Positions 1 to 10,575 of a stretch of 64,000 nucleotides of DNA are shown here, piece after piece. How positions within the stretch are numbered: the stretch's first letter is position 1; every line of letters begins with the position of its first letter. Made by a program: the position numbers and the translations under genes. Under the pieces are notes generated by a model that searched no databases, had not been told where the DNA came from, and saw only the letters and a program-made list of their open reading frames with translations. Origin of the DNA: Naematelia aurantialba (Eukaryota; Basidiomycota; Tremellomycetes; Tremellales; Naemateliaceae); contig JAKFAO010000002.1 in the NCBI GenBank assembly GCA_021527695.1, positions 2,108,501 to 2,172,500 on the forward strand, written 5' to 3'.

Positions 1-207
1 ACCGTAGAGAAAGGGCAGAGGGAGAGGGCAGAGAGGGCAGAGTGAACAGAGTGGGTGAAAGCTAGCACTGAGATGGAGGGCTTGAGGAGCAGCTCACGCG
101 TTGGTGAGTTTGGCAAAGACGCCAATGTCGGTCGAGTTCTCAAACTGCGTTCCTGGAGACATCAGCCCGCACACGACAAAGGGTGCTGCAGACTCACGGA
201 CAGCCAT
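1..207 (-). CDS. TIF6: Translation initiation factor 6 (eIF6), N-terminal part only
   Basis: eIF6 binds the 60S ribosomal subunit, prevents premature joining with 40S, and is needed for 60S biogenesis. Only the start is present. Exon 1 is 207..198 and exon 2 is 152..98, with a 45-nt intron (197..153) that begins GTGAGT and ends CAG. Joined, they read M-A-V-R-T-Q-F-E-N-S then TDIGVFAKLTNA, the conserved beginning of the eIF6 pentein domain. A second GTGAGC donor follows at 97, so positions 97..1 are probably intron and the rest lies beyond the left edge. The gene is divergent from the PCID2 homologue. Seen: start, splice signals and the diagnostic N-terminus. Only about 21 residues support the family call, but the match is characteristic. 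Confidence 0.85.
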
Positions 208-650
208 GATGAAGGAGCGGCTGTCGGGGCTGTCGCGGTGGATGTGCTAGAGCGGTAGGTGTACTGTGCTAGTAGTGGAGCTGTCGTGCGCTGTGTCGAC
301 AGAGAAGAGGCAAGTGTCTGTCGTCTTATATATCTGGTACAAAGCAGAAAAGGTTTGAATAATTGTCAGAATGCTCTCGGATCCGAGCAACGCCCTTTGC
401 AGCTTTTTTTTTAGCAGGCGCAGGGACCGGATAAATAACCGACCACAGCTGTGTCATTCCGGCGGAACTCGCCGCTCAGCGACGGGCAAGCAACTGGCAG
501 AAATATCAGAGGCTCACTACAACAACAAGGATTGCACTTGTATCCATTCCTGCTCTTCTACATCCTACCTATCGACGAGCTGGGCCTGGCTGACATCCTG
601 TACGTCGATACGAGCCAATCTGTATTACTAGACGTTGTCGATGCTTCAGC
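208..650. promoter_or_regulatory. Divergent intergenic region between TIF6 and the PCID2 homologue
   Basis: This 443-bp stretch separates two start codons pointing away from each other, so it must carry both 5' leaders and the promoters. It has an A/T-richer patch around 320-440, including a run of T at 401-412. I see no clear TATA box and no conserved ORF; the overlapping 67-86 codon frames have no recognisable similarity. The shared-promoter role is inferred from gene order. Confidence 0.5.
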
Positions 651-3600
651 ATGAAGCTCCAGCAATACATCAACTCGTTCAACGACGCCCTTCGCGCCGA
701 GGACCCGAGGCAGCTCGTCAGGCTGTTGGACTGTCGTAATAAGACGGCTCGGGGGCTGTCAGATACTGTCGGGGCTATAGATGTGAGATTGTGTTACTTG
801 AACTCTTGCGTGCGAGGATGGCATTGGCGCTCGGCTCGGCTCACGTCCCCATCCCCATCCCACATCCCAACTCCAACCTCTAAGTTCAAGTTCCTAGCTC
901 CAGGCTTCAAGTTCCTACTTCTTACCTCCCACGTTATCCTGTATCAAAGTGCATATCGCCGTCCTGCTCTAGCCGGAGAGCTATATCTCTTCCTGCTCCA
1001 GCTAGCCTCCTCGCATTCACGCGTGAATGGTGAGAGCACCGAGCTGACGAGCCCAGGAGCGCAGACTGCAGAACCCTGGCCATAGTCTCCCGGAACCGTG
1101 GGACGCAATAGCGCTGCGACACTGTGCATGCGTGCATGATATGTACAACAATCGCTACCCCTCAGCGTTAGTCCCCCGCATCACTGCATCCGTCCCAACT
1201 TGCTCGGTACCAATACGATCCGTCTCTTCCTTCTTGCAACCTACGATCCATCCCATCTCTCCTGGTATCATTGCGAGCCGTCCCATCTCTCCTGGTATCA
1301 TTACGAGCCCTTCCTCGTGTGACCACTACGAAATGCACAACAGTCCATCCACTCGGTACTCCTGTCTCTACGCCGTGGTCTTCACTACTCGGCCCGCCGT
1401 CGTCACACCCAGGGCAAGCTGACACACAACAGGTACACACACCAAACCGCCCTGCTGTCTCTATACTACCGCTGGCTGGTCGACCAGTCGGCATGGGCGC
1501 TGCCGGCGCTCTTTGTGCTGCTGCGAGACTTGCGTGATCTGGCGGAGCAGGTGCGTCGAGTCTGTCCACTACCTCCAGGATATCAGGATCAGAATCACGG
1601 ACCTTTCCCATTGTAATCACATACCGTCTCTACTCCTGACCATAGCCCCATAGCCCCATATGTCGTCTTCCTTCGAATTACGGTCGTTGAAGTCGCTGAC
1701 CCCCTCGTCCAGGCAGATGCAGAGACGTATGCCTCCGAAGGCAAGATGCCGGCTCTGGAAGAGTGCACCAGGACGGTCAGCAAAGCGTTCTCATTATGTG
1801 CCACCGATCGGTGCGTCCTTCTCTCACGCATCGCACCTATTCGCGCATCCCTGCAACCTCTCCTCCACCGCTCGCACCCTTGTGCAAGGGATACCTGGCC
1901 TTTCACAAGAACCCATCACGCTCCTTTCCCCTGCTCAGCGCCGCATATGTGTATAGTGGAGCACAGGCTCACGCGGAGCAGGACGTTCAAAGGCGCCGAA
2001 TCACGGCGGAACGGCGTCTACCACGTCGCCTGTCTGAGCATAAAGTGTTACTTCAAGGTATGGTCCCATGAATCCCAGCATATGCCCCCGCTCCTCCTCA
2101 CTTACCTCGCTTGGTATCGCCCAAATGATCCATATGATGCTTGGCTAACCGAGAATACAGGTCGGCAAACCGAATCTGTGCAAGAATATCATCCGAGCCG
2201 TCACATCTGATCAGAAGACGCCACCGATATCCGAAGCACCCATCACAGATCAGGTGGGTTGGTCAGGTTGTTCACCGGTCTCACGCCTTCCTCGGTTCCC
2301 CTCTCGCCTGTCCATCTCGCCTGTCCAGCATTGCCTATCCAGGGTAGCGTTGTCCAGCATTGTCTATCCAGAGTAGCGTTGTCCAGCATTGCCTATCCAG
2401 AGTAGCGTTGTCCAGCATTGCCTTCCAATATTGCCTATCCAGTCAGCGTTACGAGGTCGAGGCTGATCTGTTGTTCAGGTCACTTGGCACTTTTACATCG
2501 GCATGCTTGCTTTCTTGAATGGTGAAGATAACAAGGTTGGTTGCTGTTCGTGTCTCTGCGTCGGAGTAGTCAGCCTAAGGAGCAGAGCGGCGCTGATAGC
2601 TCCCAGGCGGACGAGGAATTGACATGGGCTCTGGAGCACTGTCCAGCCTCTGCGATCCGGAACCAAGAGTGCGTCCTTCCCCTCCGTTGCTCTCACCCCT
2701 CCCCTCTCCCCTCTCCCCTCTCCCCTCTCCCCCCTCCCCTCTCCCCTCTCCCCTCTCCCCTCTCCCCTCTCCCCTCTCCCCTCTCCCCTCTCCCCTCTCC
2801 CCTCTCCCCTCTCCCCTCTCCCCTCTCCCCTCTCCCCTCTCCCCTGCCCTCTCCGCCCTGTCCTCGCCCCCTCTCAGGCGCGGTACGCCGTGCCGGCCAG
2901 CCTCTCCTGGCAGCTTCTCATACCCGCCGACGCATGTCGCCTGTCGCGCTGGCCGTTCAAAGCTGACACCGAAGCTGACACCGACGCAGACTCATCCTCA
3001 CCTACCTGATCCCCCTGCACTTCCTCCGCGGCTCCCTCCCGACCCCGTTCCTGCTCGCCCAGCATCCCCGCCTGCAGCTCCTCTTCTCGCCGTTCCTCGA
3101 CGCGCTCAAGTCGGGCAACGTGCGGGCCTACGATGAGCGGCTGGAATGGGCGCAGCCGAGATTGGTCGGGATGAGCGTGTATTTGGTGGTAGAGCGGGCG
3201 AGGGAGGTCTGTCTCCGAGGACTGTTTAAGAAAGCGTACGTGGGTCGCCTCTTCCTCTTCCTTCCCCCCACCCCTCCCTCTCAGTCTCCTCCCTCTCCCT
3301 CGCTGGTTCTTCGTCGTTCCCGCCGTCCTCCGCGCCAATGTAGCTTACCAGCCTCGTCTCTCTCGCCGTTGCTGGGACAGGTGGATCGCAAGTGACAAAT
3401 CCACGCGAATGCCCATTGAGACGTTCCGCATCGCGCTGGCCTTGCACGGTGTCGACGTCGACGCGGATGAAGTCGAGTGTATGGTGGCGAATATGATCTT
3501 TCGCGTGAGCCTCCGTCTCAGAGAGGTACCGTGCCTTCCTGCCACTTCCTACCACTACTGCACCGGCTCGCAAGTCCCGAGCCTGCAGTTGTCGTCTTTC

Positions 3601-3867
3601 CACACAACTGGCCTTGCCACTTGCCGAATTCATCATACTCCAGCGCGGCTTAAAACCCCCATCCGTTCTAGACTGGAGAAACTCCCAGATCTCCCAGACC
3701 ATTAAAGATAACAGACCCGCTCGTCTGTCGGGTCACAGCGACTAAACGCGTGGGAGGCAAGCTGACTATCCCAGGGCTATATGAAGGGGTACATCTCGCA
3801 CGAAAAGCAGATGGTCGTTCTCGGCAAGTCGAATGCGTTTCCAAGTCTCAGTAGCATCACGAGATGA
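651..3867 (+). CDS. PCI-domain protein of the PCID2/Thp1/CSN12 family
   Basis: Thp1/PCID2 proteins are PCI-fold subunits of the nuclear TREX-2 mRNA export complex; the family is also annotated as CSN12-like. Eleven exons splice in frame: 651..782, 1072..1166, 1433..1550, 1713..1810, 1982..2057, 2161..2253, 2479..2535, 2607..2668, 2990..3235, 3381..3504 and 3775..3867, giving 397 residues, close to the 399 of human PCID2. Diagnostic segments in order are PWDAIALRHC, SAWALPALF, VACLSIKCYFKVGKPNLC, FYIGMLAFLNGEDNKADE, ILTYLIPLHFLRG, RGLFKKA, DVDADEVECMVANMI and the C-terminal GYMKGYISHEKQMVVL. Two introns contain tandem repeats, listed separately. The start at 651 gives the usual short helix before the first conserved segment. 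Family membership is secure. Choosing Thp1 over CSN12 is a naming question. Confidence 0.93.
2315..2440. repeat. About 29-bp tandem repeat inside a PCID2-homologue intron
   Basis: The intron 2254..2478 contains about 3.5 near-identical copies of a unit built on CAGCATTGCCTATCCAG followed by AGTAGCGTTGTC. Copies differ by single bases, and the last is interrupted by a short insertion. It lies wholly between good splice sites (GTGGGT at 2254, TTCAG ending at 2478). Confidence 0.8.
2690..2846. repeat. (CCCCTCT)n minisatellite inside a PCID2-homologue intron
   Basis: About 150 bp of nearly perfect 7-bp units (CCCCTCT) lie in the 321-nt intron 2669..2989. One 1-bp phase slip occurs near 2730. The mRNA-sense strand is pure pyrimidine. 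The flanking exons encode a continuous PCI-domain helix, so the tract is intronic although two reading frames stay open through it as Pro/Leu/Ser repeats. Confidence 0.9.
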
Positions 3868-4414
3868 TATCGCTGTCCCGAGTTCTGGTTCCGCGTGGGA
3901 GCCTGTCGCATCGTTATTCCTGACTGTTCATCTGCAATCCGTGATCTGAGATTTGTAATCCGTCATCAAGCACAGTATATCACGGCGCCGCGGCTCGGCG
4001 CCTCGCACTTGCTAACCCCCAGGCGGCACGGAGAGTTGAGCTTCCAATGCGGAACACGTTATCGGTCGAGTACGAGAGCATGCATATGGCACGATATACA
4101 CGGTGCATGATTCTTTGACTGAACCTCGTTATAGTACAGAGACGCTGCTGAAGCGTCGGTGGCGAATACGCAGTCGGGTCAGTGGCAAATTGATGGACAT
4201 TGAATTTCTCGCATCTGCGGAATCAATGCCGCCGGTCGAACAAGACGGCCAGCATCTTCTTGCATGCTTGCCAACCTCATTTCCACTGGTGTCTATCTTG
4301 TCTTCCCTCCTTGTCTGGCATATGCGTCGTAGGATCTCGACACCCATCACGCAGTTCTTCAGACTACTAGCTGGCGTCCCAGATCGGGCGCATCGTGAAG
4401 TTGCTGTACGCAAG
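3868..4414. other. Convergent intergenic region, no gene seen
   Basis: This lies between the stop of the PCID2 homologue at 3867 and the proposed stop of the minus-strand gene at 4415. Several 60-165 codon frames cross it, but none has recognisable motifs or splice-consistent continuation. It presumably holds the two 3' UTRs and terminators. Confidence 0.4.
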
Positions 4415-7400
4415 TCAGCCATCGTACGAGACGCAGAGTCGAGGGCGGGAGGGAACTTTCCCTTCCTTGTACAACGCGTGCACCAGGTCAGACGCGATGT
4501 TGCCCAATTCATCTCGTGCAGCCCCAGAGTGCTTGTCTGGGATAGCCATCCATCTGGCAAGACTTTGCTTTACAGCCTGCTGATTGTCAGGGTTAAATAG
4601 CGCTGGAAATGGGTCTTACACTTTCGATGTCCCTCCAAAACTGCGTCGTGTCAGCTGGTATGGGGAGGAATCGGCTCACCTGATGGACCGCTGCAGGTTC
4701 TTCAGACGCGAAGACCGCCGATCCCGCCGATCCCGCCGTGTCATCAACGTTTCGCGCCCTCTTAGGCGTGTTCTCAGACGCCCGAGGTGAATTGGATCGT
4801 TTCCTTCCTGTCCGTCGATGATGAACTGGAGCTTGCTTCGAGTTGATATGACGAGACTCTCCGCGAGCTGCTCGCTCCCTCTTGCGCGACTGAGACTGCT
4901 CAGGAGCCTTGTGCCTGAGAGGCGGTGGTGAAAGTATGTTTGAAGCTGCCACGGGCTGTGGCTGTGGCAAGAGATCGACGCGCCGGATCGGTTCGGGGTG
5001 TAAGCTATCAAGGCTCCCCAAACCCTGGAGAGGTCCGAAGAGTAGATCCGCCTCTTCAGCATTCTTGCTGGGCACTGCGAACGTGTCCACGGCCGCCGCT
5101 GTCCCATCAGAGACCACGTGATCCCCCAGTTGCCCTCTCGCGAACCCAATCTTACCATCATCTTCCAGGTCGGAGGCGGGTTGGAAATCAGTGCCAGCTC
5201 TGGCACCTGTACCTATCGGTCTAGCCTGTGACATCCGGGGACTTCTTGGTTCAATCAATTCGGAACGAACAGTAGCTTCCACAAGAGCCACAACAGCACG
5301 CTCGCCAGAGCGGCGATCAGCTGGATGAAGAGGTTCGGCACCGTCTGTTTCCTTCTTGTGCGTGGAGCTGGGCTGCTCTTTGTCACTTAAAGCACTTCAC
5401 TGAGGATCGCTACATTCTGGAGCGATGATGATGTGGATACCGCACCACAACGACCGACTTACTTTTTTATCACCTTGAAGGGCTTGGGCTTCCTGCAAGT
5501 CTGTCTTTGCCGGGCTCTTCTTCAGGCTTGATCGAGTCATTCTGTGCCGACCCGATCTTTCTGACCCAGCAAGGGTTTGCCGACCGACAGATGGTTTTTT
5601 CAATGATTCTACTTTCTCAGGTTCCGCTGTCTCATCGACTGCGCTTAGGAACAGAGCCTGATCGGCGTGAAATCCTGTCGAAGGATGTTCGTTTTGAACT
5701 CGATGCTTGAGTGGCGAGCTTCGGCGGCCTTTACTCTTACCATCTGGTCCCAATTAGTCAGAGGCAACATGATACACAGCTGCTTACAGCAAGTCCTAGA
5801 TTGGGTGGTCGCATTTGCGAGTGGCTTACTAAGCTGCTGGGATGCCTGGGGCAAAACTGACGGGGAGTCTTCATCAGGTTGTCCTCTTTGTCTATTTTCA
5901 CCGCGATCGGCGTCGCTGCCATTACCCCGTTCTGACCGAAGCACCTTTTCCCGTGTCTGGGTTTGTCCAGTCGGAGCGTCCTTCATTTTTGCTACTTGGT
6001 GACTCGATTCCTGTACCTGATCGCCAATATTCTCCCCACTTGAGACGCGAGCAGATGTAAACGAGGAAGCCCGCCCGGTGGCTTTGGGTGGCTCAGGACA
6101 CTCGAGGGCATCTTCGCCACTCAGACCAGACGGTTTCGTTCGTGAGTTGTTTCCTGTGCGCGACGTGTCAGGAGAAAATTGAACCTCCTCCAAGTGTCTA
6201 GAGCTTCTGGTGTTCTGTTGCCACTCTTCGAGATCGGCGGCATGACTGCTCTCTGCGGAATCTGTCGTTACATCCTGTGGTGCGGGTCCCACTTCCTCCT
6301 CGAGCCGTGGGCCTTATCAGGTTAGCTGTTACTCCTTGAATAGGATGGTCCCGATTCACCCAACAGAGCCGGCGTCTCGAGATTCGGAGTGAATCCCTGT
6401 TGTCTGGATCGGCGAGACGTCTGTCGTCGATTAGATGTACGACTCTCGACTAGTGGATACAGCTCCCGTCCACACAGCTTACCTGGAGGCGCCTGTTTAC
6501 CTCAGGCAAGAGATCACCTGCAATCTCCGCCCGGAACGTACATAGGAGTGATCGCTCTGGGTGACCGACCTTGAAGGTGAAGTCTGCGGGTTAGACGCGG
6601 GTGGAGCTCTTCTGTGGCCCACCTTCATCTTTCGTGTTGGTGAAACTATGGATGCTGTGAAAAGGAAAGCTGACGTCTTCTTCGTTCCCATCGTCGCTGA
6701 AAGCCTTCATCGGCTATGAGTGGTGCGCCAGCATGGTGTTTTGTCCACATGCCTTCAGGATCAGACCATGCTTGTCCACATAGAGGACAATTGCACCTTG
6801 TTCCAGTCTTCTTCGGCTCGTCTTGGATACCAGCTTGTCTTGGCCGTTGACCGAGAAACACAAAACGCGGAAACCCCGTGGTCTGTTTCCGAATGAAGCA
6901 GCATAGGCGCAGTTGAGGATATTCAGATAAGTCTACGCCCGTGTCATTGAACTGCTAACCTGGTGAATCACCAGACTGACTTTGGGGCTGGATCTGTTAT
7001 CCCGCGGAGCTGTTTGAAACAACTGACGAAGTCCCTGGCAAGTGCTGAGGGTCCAGTCATCCGTGTGGGCTTGCAGTACTTGGTTGAGCGCGTTCAGACG
7101 GCCATTTGGATCGTCTTTGCCGGGAATGATTGCGGTGATAGTGCGCGCAAGGTACAGAGAAGCATTTGTGGCTGAGTGGTGTTAGTTGGAAAGGAGCCAT
7201 TCCTGATAGGACGGACTCTGGGACCGGTTGAAGAGGTCTCCGAGCTTGGAGCTTGAGATCAGCCAGACAAGATGGCAGACCCCACAATCCCAAGATAGCT
7301 TCGTCTCGAAGGTTTATCCTTCCCTTGTTCAGCTTCTGGTCTGCAGCAATGGTCCACAGCAGCTCCGCTATCTTCTCTGAATCAGCAGGTACCACCATCC

Positions 7401-8460
7401 AAATTGCACGCACCGTGCCGACGACATCCCCATCTTGAGTCTCTGCATCCACAAGTTTATCGAGCAATTCCACTAGCAGCTTGAGCCAAGTCTCTTCATG
7501 TAACTCATTCGCAGACGCTAGGGACCTCAGTATGGACCATTCGTCAGTCTCACTATTCGAGTCATCATCAATCTCGATAGTCTGCAGATCAGTAGCGTGG
7601 AGCACAACGTGAGTCGTACACACCCTTAATCTCAGTCTGTCAGTTTGCCGAAGATTTCACGAACATACTCCTCACACGCAGCGCCCACCAGAAGGAGGAC
7701 GCCAGTTAATTCTGAGCGGGTGTTGACGAGAAGAATCGAGCTCGACTCAGCCCCTGAATTGACTAGTGAATCGCGACCACGCTGATTCGGCCGAACACCA
7801 TCCGACAGCAGTTGCAGTCGTTCCGTGATTGGGTTGTGAGAGAGATAGTGCAGGAGCTCGTACTGATGCGCGAAGAAGAGTTTCAGTGGAATGGTATCAA
7901 AGATCCGAGGAAGCTATACCGATCAGTCACGTGTGTCTGAGCGGTGAGCGGTGCCAACCTCGTCCTCTTGCCAGGATATCCATTCCCCTATGGCAGAGGT
8001 AGGATAGTCAGTTATTTCCTGGTGCATCAGCCGCATCATTGGCCCGTCAGTGAGTAAGCGGATTACAGTGGATGGCTTCAGTATTTTCTCGAGAGCCTTT
8101 CGTCCTTTCACCCATGTCTGCATCTTCCCCTGCCATCCGGGCTCCTTGCGCTTCTCAAAATCATCCCTAATTGCCTTGGAGGTTTTGAAGATGCCGTCGA
8201 GAGCATTCGCTTTGCACTTGGGCATCAGGTATGTCGACAGCTCCAATTCTTCCTGTATATACGATGTTGGCTGCCAGAGGGAACAGGGAGGAAGAAGAGG
8301 AAGAAGAGAAAGAAGAGGAAGAAGAGGAAGAAGAGGAAGAAGAGAAAGAAGGATGGAAAGAAGGAAGAATTGGAACACCTAAACCCCAGGTAATCGTCAT
8401 GAAGCGGAGCCCCGCATGATGAAACCAGCTTGCGGGGATAGCCGTAAATTTCTGCCACTT
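4415..8460 (-). CDS. Large unrecognised multi-exon gene; helical N-terminal half, disordered C-terminal half
   Basis: I do not recognise this protein. Reading 5' to 3' on the minus strand, helix-rich segments come first. One exon ends at about 7965 (containing LSTYLMPKCKANALDGIF and ISWQEDE). It is followed in frame after a short intron by LPRIFDTIPLKLFFAHQYEL and later by WLKLLVELLDKLVDAETQ and IAELLWTIAADQ. The amphipathic leucine pattern resembles HEAT/ARM-type repeats. The second half (about 6300..4600) is rich in Ser, Arg, Gln, Glu and Pro and looks disordered, with basic clusters such as RKRSNSPR. The last exon follows a GTAAGA intron and contains VKQSLARWMAIPDKHSG, with a stop at 4415. 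The true start is unclear: the best upstream exon (about 8400-8480) does not join in phase by any splice I tried. A Rif1-like helical-repeat-plus-tail architecture is one guess, but I saw no convincing PP1-docking pair, so no name is given. Confidence 0.5.
8283..8352. repeat. (TCTTCC)n-type tract in a probable intron of the minus-strand gene
   Basis: A run of GAAGAG/GAAAGA hexamers on the plus strand (pyrimidine TCTTCC/TTTCTC on the mRNA-sense minus strand) lies just upstream of acceptor candidates near 8262-8275. Three frames are open through it, giving Phe/Leu/Ser or Glu/Lys low-complexity shadow ORFs that I do not regard as coding. Confidence 0.6.
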
Positions 8461-8651
8461 GCGGTTATTCGCCTGTCTTCCGCGTCAGCGTGTCGTGATC
8501 TGAATGGCTGGTCAGAGATAGCGACTCGTTTCTCATCCCATCATCCCATCATCTCCCATTTACTCTCGCTCCCTCTCTGTCTCTCACTCGTCGAGGGACA
8601 CTCCATCCTCTCTTTCTGCCGCCGCACCCGCTGGTAACAGCCCCTGCCATC
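8461..8651. promoter_or_regulatory. Probable divergent promoter region upstream of the subtilase
   Basis: This short interval precedes the subtilase ATG at 8652 and the 5' end of the minus-strand gene. It has CT-rich leader-like sequence (8560-8600) and repeated CCCATCAT at 8537-8552. The 5' boundary of the minus gene is uncertain, so part may be exon. Confidence 0.35.
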
Positions 8652-10575
8652 ATGCGTCTCTTCGCTGCAGCGCTCATATTGCCTCTTGTGCTGGCGACGC
8701 CCATCGCCACCGGGGAGGCTGCGGAGCCCACTCTGGCACCCCTGTCTACTGCTGGGGAGCACATTGAGGATGCGTACATTGTCGTCTTCAAAAAGGGCGT
8801 GGATATGGACCAGATTGCACTGCACCTGACGGGTGTAGAGGAGTGGCACGGCGCCGATGTGAGTGTCAAGCCGTGTCTCAAGTCGTATCTTGCCGCTATC
8901 GGTCGCGTGATCCATCCGTATCGGGCAATCCCTCCCTAGGACCAATCAACTGCGGTCTACTCTGCTGGAGCGAGGTGTCGGTCGTCAATCGCTTGTCCAG
9001 ACTTGCAATCCTCCTGGTCGAGATGCCATGTGCTGACTCCCCGTGACAGCCGCTGTACGCCTTCAACTCGGATGGCGAGGTAGAGACGGGCGGGATCAAT
9101 CACGTCTATGCCCCCACTAGCTCTGAATTCAGATACTTTGGCTACGGTACGTTCCTTGCACTCATCCCGATTAGTCGTCCATACGGCTGAGACGAACGCA
9201 GCCGGCAAGTTCTCTCCATCGACTCTGGCGTCTATCCGGGCCTCGCCTGAAGTCGACTTTGTGGAGCACGACCAGGTCGTCCATACCCTCGACATTCCTC
9301 AGGGTGTTGATGAACCTCTCGGTAACGCCGACAGCGACGCTGATGCGTACGCTCCGTCCGCTCCTCCGGGCATCACCACCGAGCGCAATGCCCCGTGGGG
9401 TCTGGCCAGAATCTCGCACCGAGAGACCCTGCACCTGTCGACTTTTACCAAGTATGTATACAATGCCGATGGCGGCGAAGGCGTCACTGCGTACGTGATT
9501 GACACGGGTATCAACATCGACCACGTCGAGTTTGAACGCCGTGCCGAGTGGGGCAAGACCATCCCCAAAAACGACGTTGACAAGGATGGGAATGGCCACG
9601 GTACCCACTGCGCTGGTACCATCGCCAGCCGGAAATACGGCGTGGCCAAGGCTGCCAAGCTCGTGGCCGTCAAGGTGTTGGGCAGCAACGGCTCGGGAAG
9701 CATGAGCGATGTTGTCGCGGGCGTCGTGTGAGTCGCCTTGGTCCTGCCAAACTGCGGACGCTGAACGACGATTAGCTGGGCTGCCGAGCACGCTACCGCC
9801 GCCGCAGCTGCGGCCGCCAAGGAGGTCGCTGCTACCGGCAAGACGAAGCACAAGGGCTCGGTCGCCAACATGTCGCTTGGTGGTGGCAAGGCAAAATCGC
9901 TTGACATTGCCGTCAACCAGGCTGTCGAGGCCGGCCTTCACTTTGCCGTCGCTGCCGGCAAGTAAGTGACGTGTCTGACTGTTCAGAGACTAAGCTAATG
10001 CTTGCAGCGACAACAAGGCCGCATGCGACTACTCGCCTGCAGCGGCCGAGCTCGCTGTGACTGTGGGCGCTTCGACTCTGGGTGACGAACGGGCCTACTT
10101 TTCCAACCACGGCGAGTGCGTCGACATCTTTGCTCCAGGCCTTAACATCCTATCGACCTGGAACGGCGGTAACGAGACGTCCAACACCATCTCGGGCACC
10201 TCGATGGCCTCGCCCCACATCTGCGGACTTCTGGCCTACCTCCTCTCGATCCACGGTACCGAGACCTTTGACATCACCGAGACGGACCTCGCTTCCACTG
10301 CTCAAGTGGCCTCGGCGAGCGTGTACGCCCGCGCCTACTCGCTGCTTCCTCGATTAGTGCAGGCTGTCCTCCCCACTCCGGAGCAGATGCCGCTCCTGGT
10401 CTCTCCTGCCGGTGACAACATTGCTCCGATCCCCAAGAACGCCACCCTCACTCCTGCCAAACTGAAGAAGGCGCTCATCGCTCTCGCTTCGCCGGGACTC
10501 CTCACCGACCTGCCGTCTGGCACGCCGAATCTCCTCGCTTTTAACAATGCGACGCTACCTCTCAAGGGCAAGTAG
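8652..10575 (+). CDS. Subtilisin-family serine protease (S8, proteinase K/cerevisin type) with propeptide
   Basis: This is a preproprotease of 527 residues from exons 8652..8858, 9050..9146, 9202..9727, 9776..9961 and 10008..10575, all joining in frame. A hydrophobic signal peptide (about residues 1-17, MRLFAAALILPLVLATP) is followed by an I9 inhibitor propeptide (AYIVVFKKGV to VDFVEHDQVV). The S8 domain has all catalytic parts: Asp202 in AYVIDTGI, His234 in GHGTHCAG, the oxyanion Asn in AVAAGNDN, and Ser404 in GTSMASPH. The Cys pattern and GHGTHCAGT place it in the proteinase K/cerevisin group. It could be the vacuolar protease B or a secreted paralogue; the sequence alone does not decide. 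A C-terminal extension of about 100 residues after the catalytic domain is typical of Prb1-like enzymes. An Ala-rich helix (WAAEHATAAAAAAAKE) begins exon 4. Confidence 0.96.

Noticed and set aside
2690..2846. Possible CRISPR-like or telomeric array
   Set aside because: Units are contiguous 7-mers without spacers and do not match known fungal telomere repeats. It is an intronic minisatellite. No spaced repeat array exists in the window.
2541..3136. Pro/Leu/Ser repeat ORFs across the CCCCTCT tract
   Set aside because: The tract lies inside an intron whose flanking exons encode consecutive PCI-domain sequence.
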